Positions 12,598 to 21,604 of a stretch of DNA of 64,000 bases are shown in pieces (position 1 is the first letter of the stretch; every line of letters begins with the position of its first letter). The DNA is from Ilex aquifolium (Eukaryota; Streptophyta; Magnoliopsida; Aquifoliales; Aquifoliaceae), in the NCBI GenBank assembly GCA_951799425.1, contig OX637391.1, positions 46,657,069 through 46,721,068 on the forward strand, given 5' to 3'. A program made the translations under genes and the position numbers. The notes under the pieces are model-generated. The model was not told the origin of the DNA. It saw only the letters and a list, made by a program, of their open reading frames with translations, and made no database searches.

Positions 12598-13055
12598 AAC
12601 CAAATGAACAACAAACAAAAATATCTCGTATTCGTTCAAGGGATAAATTAGAAAACTTGTCCAAGTCTCGCAGCAGTATGCTGACAGGTTATGTGTGAGC
12701 ATGAGAAAATAAATCCATAATATGGAGAACGTAAATAATTTTTCAAGTGGGACCCATTGTATGTAAGTGGGTCCTCACTTATATATGGTGGACAATCTAC
12801 CAAGGAGGAAAAAAAAAAGTATTGGTGGGGATTTGGATCTAGTTGAAAAGATGACAATCATTTGATGATTTTGGCATTGGAAAAATGTTTGGGAAAAGGG
12901 GATAAAGGGATGATAATTGCACCATTAAGATGCTCATTAACTAAAAGTTGAAAGGGTAACGATCATTAAATAATTTTGTACTAAAGAAATATTTGGGAAA
13001 AAAGGAGATAAAGAAGTATAGTTGCTCCATTAAGACACCCATTAGCAAGATTCTG

Positions 13056-13065
13056 CAATAAAAGG
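13056..13065 (+). promoter_or_regulatory. TATA-like box of defensin gene 1
   Basis: The sequence CAATAAAAGG lies 91 bases before the start codon, at the position of the TATAAAAGG box of defensin gene 2. The flanks from about 12860 to the start codon align well with 21300-21604, so the two promoters are duplicates. The box here is less canonical than in gene 2. Confidence 0.5.
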
Positions 13066-13155
13066 AGGTTCAGGAATTAGAGGTCATCTGGAAGTTGATA
13101 TCAAAGGTAGAACAAAATTTATAAAAACAAACTTCAACTCTATAAGCAATTAAGC

Positions 13156-13520
13156 ATGGACAGGAAGTTTTGGGGGCTCATGCTCATGCTGTTTTTTCTG
13201 TTTGCTTCTAGTAACTCTCTCTCTCTCTCTCTCGCTTGCATGTATATAAATGTGTCGATCTTCACTAGGCAATGGATCATCTAGCATTACTCTTCTCTTA
13301 TTTATAAGGACTAACTCCATTTTTTTTTTAATATGGGACAGTGATGCACATTGAAGCAAACACTTGCAAGTCAAATAGCAGGTTATTCAGAGGGCCATGC
13401 ATAATTGCGCAGAACTGCCGTACTGCATGCATACAAGAAGCTTTTAGTGATGGTAAATGCGATGGTTTCTTTCGCCTCTGCGTCTGCATTAAGGACTGTG
13501 GAACTGGATCTCCGCCATGA
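13156..13520 (+). CDS. Plant defensin 1 (8-Cys, secreted), two exons
   Basis: A small secreted antimicrobial-type peptide of the plant defensin (gamma-thionin) family. Exon 1 (13156-13210) encodes the signal peptide MDRKFWGLMLMLFFLFAS, ending one base into a codon before a GT donor. The 131-base intron opens with a CT microsatellite and ends at ACAG (13341). Exon 2 (13342-13520) continues in frame and gives a 77-residue precursor. The mature part has eight Cys spaced C-X10-C-X5-C-X3-C-X9-C-X6-C-X-C-X3-C, the canonical pattern, with the GXC (GKC) gamma-core. The tail is short (GTGSPP) compared with the proline-rich tail of gene 2. No lesion is seen. Family assignment is firm; the target organism or role (defence, pollen, other) cannot be read from sequence. 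The start is chosen because all three paralogues share it. Confidence 0.9.
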
Positions 13521-13739
13521 GGCTCCTAGTCCCTTATCCAGTGTATGCTCTTTAGGAGTAAACCATGAACTGAATAAATGAAGATAAGACTTTAATTTCT
13601 TTAGGGGTTCAAGCATTTTATGAGTTATCAGTCCTCAGCTACAGTTCTATTTTGCTTCAATTTTGTGGTGTTGCTATTCAGCATTTTTCATGGTTGCAGC
13701 ATAGAATTGTCTTGTCTCCCTCTAGATTTGCAAAGAGTA

Positions 13740-14515
13740 ACTTGATCTCAGATGAGTTGCGACCAGCTCCTTTGGTAAAATAGTCTTACACCATAAACAA
13801 ATGAGCAACGAACAAAAACTCGTCCTATTCAATGAACCAAAATGTATAAGGTGGCTTGTTGCAGAAGCTTAACTGATTATCGACATAAATTTATAAAAGA
13901 TAAATTAGAAAACTTGGCCTAATCCACACTGGACCTCAAATTTTTCAAAAGAATGGTAGTGTTCTCCTTTTAATAGTGACTTTAAAATTTTGTCTACTAA
14001 CATCTCACGTGTTATGCACATGAAGTGAGACAATTAACTATTTCATATGGCAAAGTGCAATTGCTAAACAATTTCTAGGCACCAAGTGTAACTAGTAATC
14101 AATATTAGGGGTAAAGTGCTATTATGATATCTTCACAACCACGTCTAGATGTTAGGGAACGTTGTTGTTTTTCGAAAATTAAAGGGCCTATGTGAGCCTT
14201 TTTATCTTTAAACGGACAAATTGCAGCTTTTAAATCTTTGAGGGGATAAAGTGTAATTAATCCAATTTATCAAAATCAATGATCGTTTACACTATTTTGT
14301 GGAAAAGGCAATAAAATTTAGGAGTTGGCTACGGTAAAACAAACAAGCTTTTCAATACCGAAAAGTTGTTAGTTGCAAAAGACTGCAACGTGTTGTCAGA
14401 ATGATGCAGATTGGGCCATGTGCAAAAGCAAAGGGAAGGCAACTAGCTTTTACCGGTTGCTTCTTTACATTGTCCAAATACCATTTTTGTTGTATTATAA
14501 CCTAATACTAATAAA
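13740..14515. other. Defensin 1 downstream flank and AT-rich sequence
   Basis: The first part (to about 13740) aligns with the 3' flank of defensin gene 2 (24540-24690), including the shared phrase CAGCATTT..GTAGCATAG. The rest has no recognised feature. Confidence 0.5.
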
Positions 14516-14519
14516 CATC

Positions 14520-15110
14520 AATAATTGAGAGCAAAATTATAACAGCAATTGGAGATTTACAACAATAGTGGACACCATTATAAAACAAATGGTATATTTA
14601 CAATAATATTGGACAAAATTACAAAACTAATGGTGTATTTACAAAAAAAGTGGATAAATTTACAACAACAATAGTGAACTTAAGATTCCGAATTTACAAC
14701 TGTTGCAATACCAATTACAATATTTGGGGGAGGAGTTATCATAATTTTGAATGAGTTACCACACTTAAGGGTTTGTATACCATTATTGAGGACAATGTTA
14801 TCAGAATTGTGGACAAAGTTAGAAGTTTAAAAGGTAATTGCGATTACTTTGATTAATTACAACAACAGTGCAAAAATTTACGAAGTAAATGGTGACTTTA
14901 AAATAGTATTTGGTTAAGTTAAAAATATTATGGTCAAAGTTACAACAATTGAAGAAAAGTTACAACACTTATGTGTAAATATATTATACTTTAGGGTAAA
15001 CAAACCGTAGTTCTAAACTAAGTTACTAGTTAATGGGTAAATTTTTTTAATATTTGGGTCAATATTACGACATCTATAAGTAGTTTTATGAACTGAAAGG
15101 TAAATGTAGA
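14520..15110. repeat. Degenerate tandem-like repeat field
   Basis: Phrases such as TTTACAACAATAGTGGAC and AAATTACAAAACTAATGGT recur many times at roughly 25-50 base spacing, with heavy divergence. No open frame is maintained. It may be an old satellite or the repetitive interior of a decayed element. Confidence 0.4.
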
Positions 15111-15715
15111 ACAACTACGTATGAGTATATCTATTTTGATTAGACCAGGGAAAAAAAAGGATTTTAGTTTTGATCAAACGAATATTAAATTTGGTAGAAC
15201 AGACATGAGGGTTTTTAAATAGAATGAATTTGATCGATCACTATTATGAGTGATCGATCAAATTGTTATAGTTTTATTATTTGAAGTAGCAGAACTCTAT
15301 CTAGTGGCCGACTTCTGATCGAGAGCATTACATTATGTTCGATCAATATCTCTTGGATTTACTTAAATGCTCTCAAATAGTATTGTATAGTGATTTTGTT
15401 TGTGGGGGTATTATCATAAATTTGGATAAGAGGTTCCTCAAATAAACCATAAATTGCGCCTTCTTCCATATCTATTCGAAATCGCCCAATTCGATTAAAC
15501 CCTAAATCGCCCAAGACCCCAAATCTGCTTCGTCCCTTCGAGTTTGCCAACCATCTCAAAGCTTTGGATCAATTATTTGCGAAGAAAAGGTACAGTTGAA
15601 GAAAAGGATCTCCCATTGTGTACGAAGAAAATCATCAAGTATTAACAAAGGAAGAAGGTGAAAATGCATTGCTAAGCTTGCTCATGCAATCTTCCATTGT
15701 GTTATTTTAGATTTT

Positions 15716-16115
15716 TTGATGGCTGGTGGAGAGACGAAGAAAATGAAGAAGGTGGATAACATAAGGAGTTCCTGCAATGTGAAAATCTTCGTGGACAAAC
15801 ATGCTAGAAAGAGGTATGATAAATTCATTGTTAAACGTCCTATATTACTTGAGTATGGTGCTTGCATCAATAAACTAGTCGGTAGAGTGGATTGCCCTAA
15901 AATACTGTGTTCGGAATTTGGATCCTCTGTTTGAAGTGAATATGGAAGATAATTCCTATACCCGACATTCCTGAGAATTTCATTGTAATTTCATATGCAA
16001 CTAAGGAGTAGTTCCCTTCTATGGCGATGATTATTAAAGGCATTTTCACTTTGATTGTCTTGGGAGAATGAGAAAAGTAAAATTTATCACAAAGACTTGC
16101 ACTGACAGATAGGAT
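15716..16115 (+). pseudogene. Plant transposon-protein-like fragment (PF20167-type), upstream part
   Basis: A Met at 15716 opens a frame of 72 codons, including FVDKHARKRYDKFIVKRPIL and INKLVGRV. This resembles the start of the 'putative plant transposon protein' domain common in plant genomes. The similarity fades before the Copia element inserted at 16116. The matching downstream part lies after the insertion (20839-21041). It was already decayed or is split by the insertion. Function unknown. Confidence 0.4.
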
Positions 16116-16120
16116 CTTAA

Positions 16121-16356
16121 TGTTACCAAAGTTTAGGTGTTGACTTAGAATTTTAGCTTTTTGTTAGCAATATTTCAGCTTTCTGTTATTGATAATCCCT
16201 GGAAATCAGGGCACTGACTTGTTCTTTGGCTATGACCCACGTTTATGTGGAATATCATTGTTATTTGCTTTTCTGTTACTTTCTGTATGACTATATAAAG
16301 CCACCTTGCATATTGAATAAGATAAGCTTTTCCTCCTTCAAAAACTAGCTTCAATA
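16121..16356 (+). repeat. 5' LTR of the Copia fossil
   Basis: It begins TGTTACCAAAG and ends CTTCAATA, so the terminal dinucleotides are TG and TA. A TATA box (CTATATAAAG) lies near 16292. Confidence 0.93.
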
Positions 16357-19300
16357 TTTGGTACCAGAGCCTTTCCGGATCTGTGCCGAAGTTTTTTTTT
16401 TTTCTTCAAAATCTTGTAGCCGCAGCTAAAGATGACAGCTGAGGGCAATTTTGTTCAACCAGCAATTCCACGATTTGATGGGCACTACAATCATTGGAGC
16501 ATGCTGATGGAGAATTTTCTTCACTCCAAAGAATACTGGCACGTAGTTGAGACTGGATTTTCTGCTGCAGCAGAGGATGCTGATCTCTCGGATGAACAAA
16601 AGAAGGGGGTGGAAGATCAGAGATTGAAAGACTTACGAGCAAAGAATTATCTCTTTCAGGCCATTGATCGTTCAATCCTTGAGACTATCTTGGACAAGGA
16701 GACTTCGAAGGGAATCTGGGATTCTATGAAGAAAAAGTTTCAAGGGAATGCAAGGGTCAAACGTGCACAGCTGCAGGCCCTTCACAAGGATTTTGAGATC
16801 CTTCATATGAAGGAAGGTGAGACCGTCTCTGACTACTTTGCTTGTACTCTCACTATTGCTAATAAAATGCGTTTTCATGGTGAAACGATGACTGATGTTA
16901 CTGTTATTGAAAAGATCCTGCGCTCTATGATTTCAACGTTTGATTATGTCGTTTGCTCCATTGAGGAGTCTAAAGACTTGGACACTATGTCCCTTGATGA
17001 ATTGCAAAGTAGCCTACTGGTTCATGAACAGCGCATGCAGGGACATGTTGTGGAAGAGCAAGCTTTAAAGATTACCCGTGACAACAGTGTTGGCAAACCA
17101 GGCTGTGGTGGCGGTGCCTTTCGAGGTAGGGGATGAGGGCGTGGGAGACAAGGTTTGGACAAATCTCTTGTTGAATGTTTTTATTGTTATGACCTTGGCC
17201 ATTTTCAGTATGAATGTCCAAATAAGGGCAAAGAAAAGGAGTCATAAGCCCATTACGCTGAAACCACTGAACTGTTGTTGCTCATGGCATATGTTGATGT
17301 TGCGGAGATGGTGGGCCAGAAGAAAGAGTCAAGAGGCTATTTTTCAGAACCTGATACTCTAGAAGTTGATAATTGCACGAAGGAGTTGCTTCTCATGGCT
17401 TATGTCGAGAAAGCACCTGATGAAACGACATGGTTCTTAGACTCGGGATGCAGTAACCATATGTGCGGACACAAGGAATTCTTTTCAGAAATGGATGAGA
17501 GCTTTCACAAGTCTGTAAAGCTAGGCAACAACTCCAACATTGGTGTAATGGGAAAAGGCCGCATTCATCTCCAAGTCAATCATGTTTCACAAGTTATTAC
17601 AGAGGTATTTTATATTCTTGAATTGAAAAACAATCTCTTAAGCATTGGCCAATTGCAGGAGAAAGGTTTGGCAATCTTGTTTCGATATAACAAGTGTAAG
17701 GTGTACCACCCCGAGAGAGGTCTTATTATCGAAACAGCCATGTCTCTTAATAGGATATTTATCCTTCTTGACAAGATTCAACTTCAAGACCAGCATTGTT
17801 TTCTCACTCCAACATAAAGTCTGGATTATCTCTGGCACTGTCGGTATGGCCATTTAAGTTTTGGAGGCTTCAAAACTCTACAGCAAAAACAGATGGTTCA
17901 TGGGTTGCCACATCTGCAATGTTCCAACCAGTTATGCGAAGATTGTGTGCTAGGAAAACAACACAGAAGTTCCTTTCTGAAGAAAGTATGTGGAGAGCAT
18001 CGCAGCCACTTCAGCTCCTTCATTCGGACATATGTGGGCCAATTTCTCCTATCTCCAACAGTCACAAGATGTATCTTTTAAATTTTATTGATGACTTTAG
18101 CCGGAAACTATGGGTCTTTTTCTTAACAGAGAAGTCAGATGCTTTTAGAATGTTCAAAATTTTCAAAAAGAAGGTTGAGAAAGAAACTGGCACTAGTATC
18201 CGGTGTTTGCGAACTGATCGAGGCGGGGAGTTCACATCTATTGAGTTTATTGAGTTCTGTGCAACCAATGGGATACATCGTCAACTCACCGCGGCCTACA
18301 CTCCTCAGCAAAATGGAGTGACAGAAAGGAAAAATTGAACGATCATGAATATGGTCCGAAGTTTGCTCACCAATAGACGAGTTCCCCAAAACCTTTTGGC
18401 CCGAGGCTGTCAACTAGGCGGTACATATTCTCAACAGAAGTCCTACACTTGCAGTTCGAAATAAAACTCTAGAAGAGGTGGCACTAAACCATCTATTGCT
18501 CATTTTCGAGTGTTTGGGTGTCTTTCTTATGCTTATGTTCCAGATAGCAAGCGCACCAAATTAGACAGCAAAAGCTTAAAATGTGTGTTGTTGGGAATTA
18601 GCGAAGAGTCCAAAGCCTATCACTTGTATGACCCACTTTCTCAAAAGGTGATTATCAGTGGTGATGTTATCTTTAATGAAGAGGAAAGTTGGCCCTAGGA
18701 TGATAGTTATGCTAAAGCAATTCAAGCATCTCTTGATTGGAGTGATATAGATGAAGACAACAATATCCAGGATGAAGCCATAGACAAAAATTCAGGTGGG
18801 ACTGGTCATGAGGAAGACAGTAGATCCATTAGTGCTGATAATCATGGTGGCTTTCATGATGAGAATTTGGAGCATCAAACAGCCGAAGAACACACAACTG
18901 CTGATCTTATTTCCAGTCCTGCTGAAAGGCGTTCTCGACACCCACCAATCTGGATGCGTGACTATTACAGTGGCGAGGGCTTCTCTGATGATGATCATCA
19001 AGGTAATTTTTCTTTATTTGTTGATGAGGATCCTTTAACCTATGTGGATGTAGCTCAAAGTGTCAAATGGAGATGTGCCATGGACTCTGAAATTGAAGCA
19101 TTCGGAAAAATGATACATGGGACCTCACTGATCTTCCTCATGGCGCAAAAACAGTTGGGGTGAAATGGGTATACAAGACTAAGCTGAATAAGCATGGGGA
19201 AGTTGACAAATACAAGGCTAGCCTTGTCGCCAAAGGGTACACGCAACAACATGGAGTGGATTACACGGAGGTCTTTGCACCTGTGGCTCGCATGGACACT

Positions 19301-20597
19301 ATACGGTTGGTGATTGCTCTAGCAGCTCAAAAAGGGTGTTCTCTGTTTCAATTAGATGTTAAGTCAGCATTTCTTCATGGTGAGTTAAAAGAGGAGGTGT
19401 ACGTTGAGCAACCCCTTGGTTATGTGGTAAAAGGAGCAGAAAATAAGGTGTATTGCTTACAAAGAGCTTTGTACGGTTTGAAGCAAGCTCCACGGGCATG
19501 GTACAGCCGCATTGAAGCCTATTTTCTGAAGGAAGGGTTTGAGAAATGTCCTTATGAGCATACCTTGTTCATCAAAAAATCTTCACAAGGTATCTTCTTG
19601 CTTGTGTGCCTTTATGTAGATGACCTCATCTTTACTGGAAATGATGAGACTTTGTTCAGCTCTTTTAAACAATCTATGATGAAGGAATTTGATATGACGG
19701 ATCTTGGACGAATGCGATATTTTCTTGGTTTAGAAGTGCTATAACAAGCTGATGGTATTTTTATTTGTCAAAAGAAGTATGCCCAGGAGGTGTTGGAAAG
19801 GTTTAATATGGCTGGTTGTAATGCCGTATTTAATCCTATTGTTCCAGGATTCAAGCTGGTTAAAGACTCTACTGGCATGGCAGTGGACAACACCTTGTAT
19901 ATGCAAATGGTAGGAAGTTTGATGTACTTAACCTCTACCAGACCTGATATTATGTTTGTTGTTAGTTGCTTAGTAGGTATTTGGCACATCCTACAGAAAT
20001 CCACCTCCAAGCTGTTAAGAGAGTACTCCGTTATATCAAGGGGACACTTACATATGGAATTTTTTATAAACAAGGTGGTAATAAGGAGCTTCTTGCCTAC
20101 ACCGACAGTGATTATGCAGGCAATTTGGAAGATAGGAAAAGTACATCGGGTTTCTCGTTTTTGCTAAGCTCTAGAGCTGTATCATGGTCCTCAAAGAAGC
20201 AGCCTGTAGTCACACTCTCCACCACTGAAGCTGAGTTCATTGCTACTGCCTCCTGTGCTTGTCAGGCCGTGTGGTTGCGAAGAATGTTAGAAAAGCTTAA
20301 TTATGCCTCTATTGGAGCTACGGTGATGTACTGTGATAATAGTTCTACTATTAAACTCTCAAGAAATTCTGTCATGCACGGTCAAAGCAAACATATTGAT
20401 GTTTGCTTCCATTTCCTTCGTGATCTGACTCGAGATGGAGTTGTGACGTTGCTGCATTGTCGTTCTCAAGAGCAATTGGTTGATATCATGACCAAACCCT
20501 TGACACGAGTTGTTTTTGAGAAGCTGCGCATGTTGCTGGGTGTTTGTCAGGATCCAGGAGTAAACTGAAGACAGTGTCATCAGTTTAAGGGAGGAAA

Positions 20598-20833
20598 TGT
20601 TACCAAAGTTTAGGTGTTGACTTAGTATTTTAGCTTTCTATTACCAGTATTTCAGCTTTGTGTTATTGATAATCCCTAGAAATCAGGGCACTGACCTGTT
20701 CTTTGGCTATGACCCACGTTTATGTGGAATAGCATTGTTATTTTCTTTTCTGTTACTTTTTGTATGGCTATATAAAGCCACCTTGCATATTGAATAAGAT
20801 AAGCTTTTCCTCCTCCAAAAACTAGCTTCAATA
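20598..20833 (+). repeat. 3' LTR of the Copia fossil
   Basis: Same length and ends as the 5' LTR, about 94-95% identical by eye. It is preceded by the polypurine tract AAGGGAGGAAA and followed by the CTTAA target copy. Confidence 0.93.
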
Positions 20834-20838
20834 CTTAA

Positions 20839-21041
20839 ATCGCATTGTTGTTTGTAATATAGATCTAAAAGGACATACTGCTCAAATTGGTTATGATAAA
20901 GCCCAACTGCTATATGTTATTGGGAAAAGGGTGTGTATTGATCTACCCTTTTACATATTCAACCATATTCTTGAGAAATCTAAGGTAGCGGGTCAACTTT
21001 TTCCTTTTTTGACTATTCATGATAGTCTTGTACTTGTTTAG
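20839..21041 (+). pseudogene. Plant transposon-protein-like fragment, downstream part
   Basis: A plus-strand frame starting at the Copia 3' junction reads IVVCNIDLKGHTAQIGYDKA and then VCIDLPFYIFNHILEKSK, ending near 21041. This resembles the middle and end of the PF20167-type domain, where a segment like 'hxILPR.. ..ylDAxLIYxILtGRRInlpyli' is expected. It is the other side of the fragment at 15716-16115, separated from it by the Copia insertion. Confidence 0.4.
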
Positions 21042-21513
21042 TACACAAGTGTCATGACTTTGTTACATATGATTATTTTCTTACAACCATAGTTACATGA
21101 GATAAAAAATAATATTTAAGAGTTGAAAATAGTCTCACCTAGAAGACAAAAATCATCTAATATTTTTGCAATTGACTTTATTAGGACATCGGAAATTGAA
21201 GTTATTAGTAATCCCATAAGAGAAAACTTGATTAGATCATAATATAAGAGTAGAACTTTTTATTTTAAAGTGAAAGTACACAATTTGGGAGATACCATGA
21301 ATTAATGACAATCATTTAATGATTTTGGCATTGAAAAAAATGTGGGAAAAGAGGATAAAGAAGTTGTAATTGCTCCCTTAAGACTCAGGGTAATAATAAG
21401 GTGAAAGGATGGCGATGTATTAATGGCTTCTGCATTGATAAAAAATTTGGTAAGAGGGGACATATTAAGAAGTAATAATCACATCATTAAGACATTAAGG
21501 CTCAAGATCATGC

Positions 21514-21522
21514 TATAAAAGG
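21514..21522 (+). promoter_or_regulatory. TATA box of defensin gene 2
   Basis: TATAAAAGG lies 91 bases before the start codon, the same distance as in gene 1. The surrounding 300 bp match the gene 1 promoter. Confidence 0.75.
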
Positions 21523-21604
21523 AGGTTGGGGACTTGGTGGTCCTCTTGTGGTTGATAAATAGAGGTAGAACAGAAGTAGAGGAACCAAATTCAAATCCAT
21601 AAGC

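Larger units (their letters stand above)
16116..20838 (+). mobile_element. Ty1/Copia LTR retrotransposon fossil, full-length but broken
   Basis: Both LTRs are 236 bp and the insertion is flanked by CTTAA direct repeats (16116-16120 and 20834-20838). After the 5' LTR comes a primer-binding site, TGGTACCAGAGC, close to the initiator tRNA-Met type. The coding parts lie in Copia order: gag from 16432 (with a CCHC knuckle near 17180), protease (WFLDSGCSNHMCG, about 17430), integrase (about 18000-18700), reverse transcriptase (QLDVKSAFLHGE and YVDD, about 19160-19740) and RNase H (YTDSDYAGN, about 20100-20560). A purine tract precedes the 3' LTR. The frame is interrupted roughly half a dozen times, so it is a fossil. 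By eye about 13 of 236 LTR positions differ (about 5.5%), which at usual plant rates means an insertion a few million years ago. Confidence 0.95.

Noticed and set aside
13150-13616. Minus-strand frames over defensin 1
   Set aside because: They are antisense shadows of the two defensin exons, whose signal peptide and eight Cys read on the plus strand.
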